From assembly GCA_001771545.1 (NCBI GenBank), contig MEUC01000022.1:1-49839 (forward strand): a DNA stretch of 49,839 bases, written 5' to 3'. The notes beneath the pieces are model-generated. The model made no database searches and was not told the DNA's origin. It worked only from the letters and a program-made list of their open reading frames with translations. A program made the position numbers and the translations under genes. Of the stretch, positions 17,103 through 25,885 are shown piece by piece (the stretch's first letter is position 1; the number at the start of each line of letters is the position of its first letter). The stretch comes from a candidate division WOR-1 bacterium RIFOXYB2_FULL_42_35 (GTDB lineage: Bacteria; Margulisbacteria; WOR-1; O2-12-FULL-45-9).

Positions 17103-18208
17103 ATGATAACCGCAGACTAAAGGCCTTAATCATGGCAGCCGGTTATGGAACCAGACTTGAGCCTTTAACCATTGCTGTGCCCAAGCCGATGATTCCGATC
17201 GTTAATATCCCTTGTATGCAGCATAACCTAGAGTTGCTTCAACGCCATGGTTTTTGTGATTTAATAACTAATATTCATTATCATCCCGAGCAGATCCAGA
17301 ATTATTTTGGCGATGGCTATGATTTTGGGGTTAACCTGACTTATTCTTTTGAAGAGAAACTTTTGGGTACTGCGGGTGGCGTTAAGAAGATGGCCAGACT
17401 TGGCGACATTAAAGAGACATTTTTAATCCTTTCTTCCGATGCCTTAACTGATATTAATCTGGCCAAGATCGTGGCTTTTCATAAGGAGAAAAAGGCTTTA
17501 ATAACCATTGCCATGGCCAAGGTTGAGGATGTCACCGAGTTTGGGGTGGTTATAACCGATGATAATGGGCAAGTTATTGGTTTTCAGGAGAAACCGCCTC
17601 AAGAAGAAGCCAAGAGTAACATGGTTAATGCCGGGATTTATGTGATGGAACCGGAAGTTTTAAACATTATTCCAGAGGGTTTTTATGATTTTGGCAAACA
17701 ACTTTTTCCTCAATTGGTGGCTGAACAAGCGGCTATTTATGGCTATCCCATGCTTGGATACTGGAGTGATGTTGGCAGCTTAGAAAAATATATTGAATCA
17801 AGTTATGATGCGATGAAGGGGTCTGTGTGTATTAATATCCCCGGCAATAAGATTGCCAAATCAGCCTGGGTGGGTGAGCGTGAAAAAATTGCTGACTCAG
17901 CTCGTTTTGAAGGAGCGGTGATAATTGGTGATGGTTGTAAGATCGGCAAAGATGTTTATATCAAAGATTCTGTGATTGGTGATAAATGTGTAATTGAAGA
18001 TGGTGCGGTTATAACCGGTTCTGTGGTTTGGTCTGATTGTATTATTGAAACAGAGGCCAGCATTAACCAATCGGTAGTTGGTAACTGGTGTCATGTGGAA
18101 GCCAGGGCTAAAATCTTGCAAGGTTCAATTGTGTCCAACCGCTGTTTGATTCGTAAGGCTACCGAGATTTCCCCTAAGTCTCGTTTAAAACCCAATTCGA
18201 TTGCCTGA
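17099..18208 (+). CDS. Nucleotide-sugar pyrophosphorylase with left-handed beta-helix (mannose-1-phosphate guanylyltransferase-like)
   Basis: This 369-residue protein begins with the nucleotidyltransferase signature AAGYGTRLEPLT..PKPM (about residues 12-28) and continues with LGTAGGVKKM, SSDALTDINL and VNAGIYVMEPE. From about residue 250 hexapeptide repeats build a left-handed beta-helix. The architecture fits bacterial GDP-mannose pyrophosphorylase-like or glucose-1-phosphate thymidylyl/uridylyltransferase-like proteins. Supply of GDP-mannose to gmd is the attractive reading, but the base specificity is not visible. It is the last gene of the housekeeping block. No clear terminator follows; an AT-rich gap leads into the first sigma-28-like promoter. 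Confidence 0.87.
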   Translation: MNDNRRLKALIMAAGYGTRLEPLTIAVPKPMIPIVNIPCMQHNLELLQRHGFCDLITNIHYHPEQIQNYFGDGYDFGVNLTYSFEEKLLGTAGGVKKMARLGDIKETFLILSSDALTDINLAKIVAFHKEKKALITIAMAKVEDVTEFGVVITDDNGQVIGFQEKPPQEEAKSNMVNAGIYVMEPEVLNIIPEGFYDFGKQLFPQLVAEQAAIYGYPMLGYWSDVGSLEKYIESSYDAMKGSVCINIPGNKIAKSAWVGEREKIADSARFEGAVIIGDGCKIGKDVYIKDSVIGDKCVIEDGAVITGSVVWSDCIIETEASINQSVVGNWCHVEARAKILQGSIVSNRCLIRKATEISPKSRLKPNSIA

Positions 18209-18240
18209 TTAGACTTATTTTAATATTTTTTAAATTTCAT

Positions 18241-18267
18241 GCAAGTTTTGAGCAAGTTGTTACGATA
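18241..18267 (+). promoter_or_regulatory. Sigma-28-like promoter P1
   Basis: GCAAGTTT (18241-18248), 11-bp spacer, TTACGATA (18260-18267). The layout equals FliA-type promoters (TAAAGTTT-N11-GCCGATAA). A second GCAAGTT copy lies in the spacer. A GGTGAGGG Shine-Dalgarno site and the ATG at 18292 follow. Confidence 0.75.
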
Positions 18268-18291
18268 TATGTGTAGGTGAGGGAATAATAT

Positions 18292-18642
18292 ATGAGAATA
18301 AATTATAAAGGTGGCGCAGTTCAAAATGCCGGCAGACCTGGTACTGCTGATAGTACTGGTAGGGCAGCTGGCGAAGGGGCTGGTGGAACTAAAGCAGGAG
18401 TTAGAGAAGCTTTGCTTGAGGGTGGGGTTGATGATTATGGACAGGATATTTATAATCACAGCAAAGATAAAGGTCGGCAGGTCTCTTATTGGGCGCAGTT
18501 AATCAGATATATTAAAGATCGTAAAGAAACTGCTAGTGCTGGGCAGGAAAACAATCCAACCGAAGGGGAACTTAACCCGGAAGCGCCGGTTAAACCGACT
18601 CCAAGGATCTCTATTTTAAATGAAGAAGGGTTACCATCGTGA
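18292..18642 (+). CDS. Unknown small soluble protein, first gene of unit P1
   Basis: I do not recognise this 116-residue protein. The N-terminal 35 residues are Gly/Ala-rich and likely disordered (GRAAGEGAGG). The middle is charged (YNHSKDKGRQVSYWAQLIRYIKDRK) with one possible amphipathic helix, and the C-terminus is Pro/Glu-rich. There is no signal peptide or membrane segment. The start ATG 18292 follows GGTGAGGG 14 bp upstream and promoter P1. It overlaps the next gene (stop within GTGA), so the two are coupled. Confidence 0.65.
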   Translation: MRINYKGGAVQNAGRPGTADSTGRAAGEGAGGTKAGVREALLEGGVDDYGQDIYNHSKDKGRQVSYWAQLIRYIKDRKETASAGQENNPTEGELNPEAPVKPTPRISILNEEGLPS

Positions 18643-18845
18643 ATTTAACAATTGATTGGACAACAGTTTCAATAAGTTTTGCCGTGGCCTGTTTATTGTT
18701 TTATTGTTTTCAATGGCTATTGGCTTTGCTACGAAGAAATAAGGCCAGAAAAAAAGTCAAAATTTCCGAAGCCAAACTACGGAGATTTATTGGGGCACTA
18801 AAGCAACGAGTTAAAAATGACAATGTTGCTGGGGAGAAAAAATAA
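18639..18845 (+). CDS. Small single-pass membrane protein
   Basis: This 68-residue protein starts at GTG 18639, which overlaps the previous stop. One hydrophobic helix (about residues 8-30, VSISFAVACLLFYCFQWLLAL) is followed by a strongly basic cytoplasmic-type tail (RRNKARKKVK) and a short amphipathic helix. This suggests an N-out/C-in anchor. Function is unknown. Its position between two soluble proteins in the same unit suggests it tethers one of them to the membrane. The stop overlaps the next ATG (TAATG). Confidence 0.65.
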   Translation: MNLTIDWTTVSISFAVACLLFYCFQWLLALLRRNKARKKVKISEAKLRRFIGALKQRVKNDNVAGEKK

Positions 18846-20191
18846 TGACACCACCAGGATCAGTTGGACAAGCAGAGGTTCCCTTACAACAACGACCACC
18901 AGTGGAGCAACGTGACACTCCACAAGTAACAGCAGAGGCTGGAACTGCACGACCAGCTCGAAATAAGCCATTAGAATTTAATGAGGCTGTGATTCTTTGC
19001 GGCAAACAACTTTATGTTGAGGAGCTTGATTCTCAAGATCCGAGCTTAACCCTGCAGCCTGTTTTAAGAACCTATACTCGGCTGTCCAGCCAAATAAAAA
19101 CCCATACATTAAGAGCGGTAAAAAACCTTTATTTAAAATATGCCCGGTTACAAGGTAAAACTGAAGATCAATTGCATGAGGTAGAAGTTCCTGTGGAAGA
19201 ATTATGGGATGCCTTAAGGACTGGCATGAGCAGGGATGAGCGGATTGCCACTGACATGTATCAAGCCCCATTGGAAGATGCTTTTGGTGATAAGACAACT
19301 ACTATTGGCAATGCCATGTTTGCTTTAATGAATTTGCGCCGTCATTTAGCTTATTGCTCATCTAAAGGGTTGGCTACTTTTGATACCTATCGTAAGGCGG
19401 GCAGTTTTAAAAAACTTCCTGCCGGTCTGGCCAAACTGGTTAATGAAAGGAATAATCAATATTATGCCAGCCTCATAGAAAATCCAATGTATGATGCCAT
19501 GAAGCAGTTGTATCTTAGAACAAGTAGTAATGCCACAGAAGAACAAGCAGAAGAATTGGCCAAAAGAGTTTGTTTGAACATGATGTGGCAAAATATGGTC
19601 AATAACTTTAGAGAGAACGATATTGACATTAGTAATTTAGATACTGAGAATCCTTTAGTGGGACAACGCTTGTTAGCATATATGAGACTGACGAATGATA
19701 GTAACATAGATTATGATCAGGTTCGAGCCGAGTTGCCTTATCTGAAAAGACTTTCAGATCCTCAAGCCAATGTTCTTCATCATCTCGCCACTAAATATGG
19801 CCAATTTGCCCAGGAGCATCAGACACTCGGGGTTGTGGCTAAACCAACACTAGAGGCAATGGGTGTTGATATTGGTTTTAGTGAAGTTTGGGAAGCTTTT
19901 AATCGAGAGTTTTTTGCCGGTAGAACAGACCTAACCCCGGAACAAATTAATAATACACTAAGAGGGCTGAAGCCTGAAGAGGTAGCTGCTAAGATTAAAA
20001 CTCTTCAAGGTTTAACCGCAGCCGCTAGAAGGGCAGAGCTACTTGGGGAGCCCACTAAACCAGCCGCTGAAAAGGCTGAGCCTGAAGGGACTTCGAGAGA
20101 AATACCTGCTCCTGCTAACGATACAGTTGCTGATACTGCTTGGTTGGGTCTAAAATGGTTTGATAACACTGCGGATTCTATGCGTGGCTAA
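18845..20191 (+). CDS. Unknown 448-residue helical protein
   Basis: No family is recognised. The first 40 residues are Pro/Gln-rich and probably disordered. Residues about 40-400 look alpha-helical and globular. The C-terminal 50 residues are Ala/Glu/Pro-rich before an aromatic patch (AWLGLKWFDNT). There is no signal peptide and no membrane helix. It is the third and last gene of unit P1, coupled to the membrane protein before it by a stop/start overlap. The next promoter (P2) begins 15 bp after its stop. Confidence 0.7.
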   Translation: MTPPGSVGQAEVPLQQRPPVEQRDTPQVTAEAGTARPARNKPLEFNEAVILCGKQLYVEELDSQDPSLTLQPVLRTYTRLSSQIKTHTLRAVKNLYLKYARLQGKTEDQLHEVEVPVEELWDALRTGMSRDERIATDMYQAPLEDAFGDKTTTIGNAMFALMNLRRHLAYCSSKGLATFDTYRKAGSFKKLPAGLAKLVNERNNQYYASLIENPMYDAMKQLYLRTSSNATEEQAEELAKRVCLNMMWQNMVNNFRENDIDISNLDTENPLVGQRLLAYMRLTNDSNIDYDQVRAELPYLKRLSDPQANVLHHLATKYGQFAQEHQTLGVVAKPTLEAMGVDIGFSEVWEAFNREFFAGRTDLTPEQINNTLRGLKPEEVAAKIKTLQGLTAAARRAELLGEPTKPAAEKAEPEGTSREIPAPANDTVADTAWLGLKWFDNTADSMRG

Positions 20192-20206
20192 AACCGGCTT
20201 TTTAGT

Positions 20207-20233
20207 GCAAGTTTTTCCCCACTTAATACGATA
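20207..20233 (+). promoter_or_regulatory. Sigma-28-like promoter P2
   Basis: GCAAGTTT (20207-20214), 11-bp spacer, ATACGATA (20226-20233). The leader is short with a TAAGG Shine-Dalgarno site, and the ATG at 20255 belongs to the 1557-residue protein. Confidence 0.8.
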
Positions 20234-20254
20234 TATATAGTGTAAGGCTTTGCT

Positions 20255-23200
20255 ATGAATATATACGTACCAATTGATCCTAAATTAGTTGAAGATGTTA
20301 ATGACCTGCAGAATAATCTCTCTGCGGCTGCTGCCGGCGCGCAAGTTTATATCAGCACCAGTGATGTTCCCCAAGTGCTTGAAGCTGCCGGGGTTTCTGC
20401 TGATCTGGTTTCGATTTCCGATTTAGGCCAAAAAAACTTAATCACCAAAAATAAAGCTGCCGGGATAAATCTTGATGACCCAGGTTATATTCAGAATTTA
20501 AAAGAACAGGATATTAAGCTAACCCCGCCATTGCCAGAACCACCGGCCCCTGAACAATATGCTGAATATTATACTCCTCCGGCCGGAAAAGAAACTGGTA
20601 AAACCGAAGGATCAGACCAACCTGCGCCAACCGGTAAAAGCTATTCTGGTGGCGGGGTCTCAGAGTTAAACGACTTAGCTGACTATTACATGAATGAGCT
20701 CAATAAGCTCAAAGACAGCTTGAATGATAGTGATTATTATACCGAGGAAGATGGCTTCTTAATTCCTGATGCCCAGAAACTGCAAAAACTTTTTGAGCAG
20801 ATGATGGGGCTGATCTATATGATTCAGCTTTTGGCTATGCTGGCTGATATGTTTAGCAATCAGTTTTCTTTGGCTCTGGAAATTATGCAGCAAGTTCAGG
20901 TTAGCTCGGCCAAACTTTCTGCCCAGATTGGCTCGATGCTGGAAACGGATGCAGGCAATCTCAACAGTTTTATTGACCAAACCTTTCAGACTTGTTTAGA
21001 GGAAAATCAAAATAGGTATCAAACTGCCTATGAAGAGTCTAATAAATACAATGATGATATTGACGAGCAGATTGAGGATTTCTTTACTGGTGGCGAGAAT
21101 TCCATGAAGGTAATGGAAGCCAGAATTAAGGCGTCGGAAAAATATGAAGCAGCAACTCAAAAAATACTTAATGGTTTAAAACAGGTTCTCTCTGCGATGG
21201 GGCCAACAGCACAAAAAGTTGTAGCGAAATTTGATAATTTAACTGTTACACGTCCTAATGGCTATATTGATCTTAATATTGAGGGATCAGATGGATTAAT
21301 GGCCTTAAGAGAATCTCTAGCTAATGCTAACGATTTAGAAATGCTTAATATGGAAGTTTTATTGGAAAGCTTTGAAATTGCGCCAATGTTAATGCAGATC
21401 ATTCTAGAAGTTCAAGCCACCAGTAATGGCAGGGGTCTTGTTCTTAAGGTTGCCGGAGAAGCTAAAAAGAATGTTATGTCTATCTTTGATCAGGTGTCCA
21501 ATATCTACATGTTAAAGAAGCAGGTCCACAACCAAAAGAATTACGATAAGTTACAATTGAAAAAACTGGAAGAAGCTCAGAATTGGAATATTGCTTCAAT
21601 GGTTGCCACTTGTATTGCTATTATTATTTCTTTGATCGCTTCTATTTTTACCTTTGGGGCAGCTACAGTTGCAACCCTGGCCCTAGTAGCAGTAGCGGCA
21701 GGTTTAACTGCCGCTGGTACTCGTTGGGCAGGAGCAGAAATTGCTGATGGCAAGATCGATGATGAATTTATCCCCCTTGATCAAATGGGGACCTATTATG
21801 ATATTAGCGATTTTTGTGATAAAACTGGCGATCAGTTAATTGATAATATAATTAATTTGGATGTGCAAGAAAGGAAGCTGCTTAATAAACCAAACAAAGA
21901 GATGTTGTTTGAGACCAAAGATGGCTATAAGTCTATTGATTACAAGGCTTTTATGGGGGTAGTTGATCAACGCAGTAATCTTCAATTAATTAGGGATTTG
22001 ATGACGTACCTTAAAGTTGGTGAGATTGGTATTGTGCGTCTGGCTTCTCAACTATTAAATGGTTATCAGGTTGGCAATGGTACTAAGCAGGTCATTGATT
22101 CGATTGGCGAAAGCGAAGAAGGTGGTAAGGATTTATCCATTGAAGCAGCCAAATATACTTTGACTGACTTGAAAACTGCCCATAACCAGGAACGTTCTCA
22201 AGAGATTGCCATGGACAATGCCCTTAACTCTTTTTGGATTAGCAGTGCTTGTGCTGTGGCTGGTGGAATCCTTACTGCGGCGGCCGGTGTTTCTCTCTCT
22301 TATTTTTCAATTGGTTTTGGTATTGCCAGTGCAATTGGTAGTGTGGTGGCAGAATTGATCAATGCCAAGACTTCTGAAGATGTTGCCTATGGCAGGGAGC
22401 AGGAGGCGATTGATTATCTTAAAGAGATAGCTCAGGGGAAGGCAAAAGATTCTTTTGAGGCAATGCAAGACGAGTATCTTATTCAGCTGCTGGAAGAGAC
22501 AAAGGAGAAGAAGGGGAAGGAAAAAACCGAACGCATTGTTAACCTGCAAAAATTGTTGGCTGATTTGGAGATATGTAAATCCTTATGGATAGATACTAAC
22601 CTGGCAGCCGCTGAAACAGTTAAAAACTTTGCTTACACCCAAGCAGGAATTTCCGGTGACTCTAATGATGTTGGCAGTAAATACCAGACCCATTCTAATA
22701 AAGCTACTTCACAAAAAATGAATTTTGCCCTTTCTATTACCCGGGAAATTGTTGAGGTTTCTGATCGGGCTGATGAAGCCAATAAAGCCGTGGATAAGGC
22801 TTGGAATAATTTTTATATTAATATGGGGGTTGCTGTAGCCGGCGCTCTGTTGGGTGTGGGTATGGCTATAGGAGGAGCTGCCACCTCGTCAATCATGACA
22901 GTTTTTAATTTAATTTCTCCCTTAATGAATCTTGCTACAGGAATTTACAATATTGTTTTTTATCAAAAGGAATCTACGTCCGATTTTGATGACCTGGAAA
23001 ACGATTTTAACAACGCTCGGAAATTACGTCAGAGCCAGAGTAAAACCAGCGGGCTGTCCGTTACGGACAATCTGGACCAGGTTGAATTGAATATTATTGG
23101 CGAAGTGACCAAGAAAATGCTTTCCAAGTATGGGCTTAACTCCGGGTTTTTTGGTAACTTCCAAACCAGGGCAAGTCGGCTCTATGAAATTAAACAAGCT

Positions 23201-24928
23201 GTTTATAAAATGATCGATTTAGAGGCTGAACAGATAGCTAAAGTAGCGCAAGAATGGTCAGGTTATGGGGCGGGCGGCAAGCGCATGATCCAAAAAGCCG
23301 GTGGGCAACAACGAACCTTGATGTTTTCCGGGATTGAAAATATTTTACGCCAAATGAGAGAGATGGGTAGTCAATTGCGCAAAATGGAGCGGTCTGACTT
23401 AATGATGATTAAGAGCATTATTAGCACCAGTTTAGCTGCGGTGCAGCTGGTTATGAGTGCGGTACAGACTTCTCGTAATGAAGAAAGACTGGAGCTAAAA
23501 CAAAACGAGCAATTAACAGCTGTCCAGGAGAACCGTTTGAACTATCTCAATGAGGTCAGTGGCTTTTGGGAACCGCTTCAGTTAATGGTTAATTCTTTAA
23601 GAATTCTTAATACCTTTATCGGCATTATTGCTACAGCTGCCTACAATGATATCCATGAAGATGAAGGGGCCGAAGCCCCAACCGAGGTTGAAGGGCCAGA
23701 CAAGGGAGAACGGGGGCTGGGGGCATCTCTTGACCGTTTAGAGGCTCAGAAAACCAAGTCGGGAATTAGCAGCGGTCGGAGCTTGTTGGAGACAGAAAGA
23801 ATTGTTGAGTACGCAGATTTTATGAGAGATATTTTAAACTCTTTACACTCTTTTATTAAAGATGGGATCAATTATGCCGGTTCAATTGTTAAGGATTATC
23901 AACAAAAGCAAAAACTGGAAAATATGGCTAGTTCTGGTTATGTTAAGGGGGAGGCAGAGGCGGCTCAAAAGGTTCAGGCTAAACTCCAGCTTGCTAGAGA
24001 GAGGGCTCGTAAGGCCGAGCAAAAAACACTGGCTGCCAAAAAACAAGTGAAAACCTTGCAAGATAAGCTTGTTGCGGCCAAAAAGAATCTTCAAAAACTA
24101 AACAATGTTGCTCAATTAGCCCAGCAAAAGGCCGGTCAATTAAAAGCAACAGCCAAGACACCTCAAGAAATAAGAACTGCCCAGCAAGCAGAAGCAGCTG
24201 CTCAACAAGCCCAGGCAAAATTAGCTGCGGCTCAGGAATTGTTGTCAGCAACTCAAGCTAGTGTTGAACAGGCAGAGCAGACAGTTAATGTGCTTGAAAA
24301 AGAGCTTGGAGCCGTGTTGGCAGAGGTTAAGCAACTTGATCAGGAAGCCCAAATTAAAGAAGAGCGGCTTGAAAGATTAAACAAAATGACACCGCTTGAA
24401 CAAGCCCGAGAAGGCCTTAGGGAGGCTCAGGAAAAAGTTTTGCAAGCCAAGCATAAGCTTGTCAGAGTTCGGAAACGGCTTATCCCCGAACAAAAAAACA
24501 ATATGGAACAACAAAAGGTTTTACAAACCAAGGCGAAGAAAACCAAGGATGACGAAATAGCTCTTGGTAAATTACAAGCAAGAGCCACACAGATCAAAGC
24601 TGGGATTGACTCGGCCACAGCAGAGTTTAAACAAGCCCAAAATGATCTTAAGAAAGCCCAGTCAGTAATTGATGAAGTGCTTGGAAGAGCTGGAGAAAAT
24701 GATCAGCAAAAATCAGCCCAGCAAAAGGAAGCCAGAGAGAAGGAGGCTGCGAAAAGAGCTAAGAAAGTAGTTGTGCAAGAACAAATTAGACGAGAAATTC
24801 CGGTTGCTTCTTTGCAGGACCATTCTCCCCGGGCTCTTTTTAATAGCAGGGAAAGGGACGAAAGATTGCTGTTTAGAGCCCAAGCCCAGGCAACAAAAAT
24901 ATCTAAAACCGATGCAAGTTTATGCTAG
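20255..24928 (+). CDS. Giant translocator-like protein with three hydrophobic hairpins and a C-terminal coiled coil
   Basis: This 1557-residue protein has no recognised family. It has a Pro-rich N-terminal part (about 90-140), helical regions, then three Gly/Ala-rich hydrophobic segments at about 446-490 (IAIIISLIASIFTFGAAT), 660-706 (AVAGGILTAAAGVSLSYF) and 851-905 (VAVAGALLGVGMAIGGAATS). Each follows an A-x-N-x-(F/W) pattern, suggesting an internal triplication. Residues about 1230-1510 are Ala/Gln/Lys/Glu-rich long coiled coil. There is no signal peptide. The first hydrophobic block resembles the membrane region of type III translocators (IpaB/SipB/YopB), which are much shorter. That resemblance is my reading only. 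It is alone in unit P2. Its last codons overlap the -35 of promoter P3. Confidence 0.75.
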   Translation: MNIYVPIDPKLVEDVNDLQNNLSAAAAGAQVYISTSDVPQVLEAAGVSADLVSISDLGQKNLITKNKAAGINLDDPGYIQNLKEQDIKLTPPLPEPPAPEQYAEYYTPPAGKETGKTEGSDQPAPTGKSYSGGGVSELNDLADYYMNELNKLKDSLNDSDYYTEEDGFLIPDAQKLQKLFEQMMGLIYMIQLLAMLADMFSNQFSLALEIMQQVQVSSAKLSAQIGSMLETDAGNLNSFIDQTFQTCLEENQNRYQTAYEESNKYNDDIDEQIEDFFTGGENSMKVMEARIKASEKYEAATQKILNGLKQVLSAMGPTAQKVVAKFDNLTVTRPNGYIDLNIEGSDGLMALRESLANANDLEMLNMEVLLESFEIAPMLMQIILEVQATSNGRGLVLKVAGEAKKNVMSIFDQVSNIYMLKKQVHNQKNYDKLQLKKLEEAQNWNIASMVATCIAIIISLIASIFTFGAATVATLALVAVAAGLTAAGTRWAGAEIADGKIDDEFIPLDQMGTYYDISDFCDKTGDQLIDNIINLDVQERKLLNKPNKEMLFETKDGYKSIDYKAFMGVVDQRSNLQLIRDLMTYLKVGEIGIVRLASQLLNGYQVGNGTKQVIDSIGESEEGGKDLSIEAAKYTLTDLKTAHNQERSQEIAMDNALNSFWISSACAVAGGILTAAAGVSLSYFSIGFGIASAIGSVVAELINAKTSEDVAYGREQEAIDYLKEIAQGKAKDSFEAMQDEYLIQLLEETKEKKGKEKTERIVNLQKLLADLEICKSLWIDTNLAAAETVKNFAYTQAGISGDSNDVGSKYQTHSNKATSQKMNFALSITREIVEVSDRADEANKAVDKAWNNFYINMGVAVAGALLGVGMAIGGAATSSIMTVFNLISPLMNLATGIYNIVFYQKESTSDFDDLENDFNNARKLRQSQSKTSGLSVTDNLDQVELNIIGEVTKKMLSKYGLNSGFFGNFQTRASRLYEIKQAVYKMIDLEAEQIAKVAQEWSGYGAGGKRMIQKAGGQQRTLMFSGIENILRQMREMGSQLRKMERSDLMMIKSIISTSLAAVQLVMSAVQTSRNEERLELKQNEQLTAVQENRLNYLNEVSGFWEPLQLMVNSLRILNTFIGIIATAAYNDIHEDEGAEAPTEVEGPDKGERGLGASLDRLEAQKTKSGISSGRSLLETERIVEYADFMRDILNSLHSFIKDGINYAGSIVKDYQQKQKLENMASSGYVKGEAEAAQKVQAKLQLARERARKAEQKTLAAKKQVKTLQDKLVAAKKNLQKLNNVAQLAQQKAGQLKATAKTPQEIRTAQQAEAAAQQAQAKLAAAQELLSATQASVEQAEQTVNVLEKELGAVLAEVKQLDQEAQIKEERLERLNKMTPLEQAREGLREAQEKVLQAKHKLVRVRKRLIPEQKNNMEQQKVLQTKAKKTKDDEIALGKLQARATQIKAGIDSATAEFKQAQNDLKKAQSVIDEVLGRAGENDQQKSAQQKEAREKEAAKRAKKVVVQEQIRREIPVASLQDHSPRALFNSRERDERLLFRAQAQATKISKTDASLC

Positions 24929-24940
24929 GTTAATACGATA
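24914..24940 (+). promoter_or_regulatory. Sigma-28-like promoter P3
   Basis: GCAAGTTT (24914-24921), 11-bp spacer, ATACGATA (24933-24940). The -35 lies inside the last codons of the 1557-residue gene. It drives an eight-gene unit starting at 24959. Confidence 0.8.
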
Positions 24941-24958
24941 TATATGTAGAGGCGGACA

Positions 24959-25243
24959 ATGAAAGAGATAGCAGCAATATTAAGCGGACAGATTAAACCG
25001 AGCACCTTGAAAAGTACTCAGAAGATTGAATCACAAACTAATAGTTTTATCGAGGTTGCCAGGGGTTTGGTAATTGATCCCGGCCAGGCAGTTGTTGATA
25101 AAGGTCTGTTATGGGAAATGAGTTTTAAAAGGAAAGATGAAAAGCTGGTTGATTTGTTTGATCCGGAAGAAGAGCAGGAAGAAGTCTTGAACTCGTTGCT
25201 GAAGCGTTTGCAGAATAAGTTGGACAATTTGTTTTCAGATTAA
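24959..25243 (+). CDS. Unknown 94-residue acidic protein
   Basis: This small soluble protein is of unknown function. The C-terminal third is acidic and helical (DPEEEQEEVLNSLLKRLQNK). There is no signal peptide or membrane segment. It is the first gene of unit P3, with GAGGCGG as a Shine-Dalgarno site directly after the promoter. Its size, acidity and place before two strongly translated small proteins would suit a chaperone or adaptor, but there is no motif to prove it. Confidence 0.65.
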   Translation: MKEIAAILSGQIKPSTLKSTQKIESQTNSFIEVARGLVIDPGQAVVDKGLLWEMSFKRKDEKLVDLFDPEEEQEEVLNSLLKRLQNKLDNLFSD

Positions 25244-25256
25244 AATTTTGGTGAAG

Positions 25257-25266
25257 AAGGAGGTGA
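25257..25266 (+). promoter_or_regulatory. Near-perfect Shine-Dalgarno site
   Basis: AAGGAGGTGA matches the anti-Shine-Dalgarno sequence over ten bases and lies 6 bp before the ATG at 25273. It is the strongest such site I see in the window and predicts high expression of the 72-residue protein. Confidence 0.7.
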
Positions 25267-25272
25267 GAAGGT

Positions 25273-25491
25273 ATGGCACAATTTGATGCTGCGGCAGTTG
25301 GTGAAACTTTGCAATCTAACATGAATGATGTGATCGAGGAAGCAGGGAAAATTAGTCCGTCTAGCAAAACCGTGATGAAGGATGTTATGGTAACCACACA
25401 AACATCTAGTTCAACAGAAGCTGTCAACGCTACTATTATGAAGGGCGCTGGTAAATTGGTAAATCAGCCAGTCCAGTTGACCAAGATGTAA
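25273..25491 (+). CDS. Unknown 72-residue helical protein, probably abundant
   Basis: No family match is certain. It has two likely helices separated by a Ser-Pro-Ser-Ser turn (residues about 28-31). The second half is Ser/Thr-rich and then reads NATIMKGAGKLV. The size, helix-turn-helix layout and the N-x-T-I-x-K pattern near the C-terminus recall type III needle subunits such as YscF (NSTIVRSMKDLM), but the similarity is weak. A perfect ribosome binding site precedes it and a strong hairpin follows (25501-25523), both features of highly expressed structural subunits. Confidence 0.7.
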   Translation: MAQFDAAAVGETLQSNMNDVIEEAGKISPSSKTVMKDVMVTTQTSSSTEAVNATIMKGAGKLVNQPVQLTKM

Positions 25492-25500
25492 GTTTATTGA

Positions 25501-25530
25501 GGGGGCAGAAAATTTCTGCCCCCTTGTTTC
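25501..25530 (+). terminator. Strong hairpin after the 72-residue gene (partial terminator or mRNA 3'-end stabiliser)
   Basis: GGGGGCAGAA (25501-25510) pairs perfectly with TTCTGCCCCC (25514-25523), then TTGTTTCC. The T-tract is weak, so read-through to the downstream genes is expected. It would enrich the mRNA of the upstream two genes over the rest of the unit. Confidence 0.65.
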
Positions 25531-25554
25531 CTTGAGATCCTGGAGGAATAAAAA

Positions 25555-25872
25555 ATGACACAACAATTTGCCAATCAACAGTTTATGGCTCCGACCAAGT
25601 TGATAAACTTTGGGAAGGCGTCAATGCTGAAAACACACTTAAAAACGCAGAACAATGATTTTATAGACGTATTAGCTCAGATGGCCAAGGGTGAGGAGGT
25701 GGAGGTGTTGGGACAAAAAATTTCTATGAAAGATAACCTGACAGGAGCAATTCTTGCCGTTAACAAGTTTATGGCTGATACGGAAGCGGTCAATACCCAG
25801 CTCTGGAAAATCTTCAATATGGAACAGAAATTAATGGATGAAATGAAACAAGAATTGGGGAATTTTGCCTAA
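25555..25872 (+). CDS. Unknown 105-residue helical protein
   Basis: This soluble alpha-helical protein is of unknown function. The N-terminus is Gln/Phe-rich (QQFANQQF). The C-terminal half forms one long amphipathic helix (LAVNKFMADTEAVNTQLWKI then MEQKLMDEMKQEL). It starts at ATG 25555 with TGGAGGA upstream. There is no signal peptide. The long terminal helix and small size would suit a rod- or filament-type subunit, which is speculative. Confidence 0.68.
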   Translation: MTQQFANQQFMAPTKLINFGKASMLKTHLKTQNNDFIDVLAQMAKGEEVEVLGQKISMKDNLTGAILAVNKFMADTEAVNTQLWKIFNMEQKLMDEMKQELGNFA

Positions 25873-25885
25873 ATAGGAGAAGCTA

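Noticed and set aside
20224-24945. Resemblance of TTAATACGATATATATAG (P2, P3) to the T7 phage promoter TAATACGACTCACTATAG
   Set aside because: The TAAT part is not kept in P1, P4 or P6, there is no GGGAGA-like start, and an upstream GCAAGTTT at a fixed 11-bp distance is conserved, which fits a sigma-28-type bacterial promoter.
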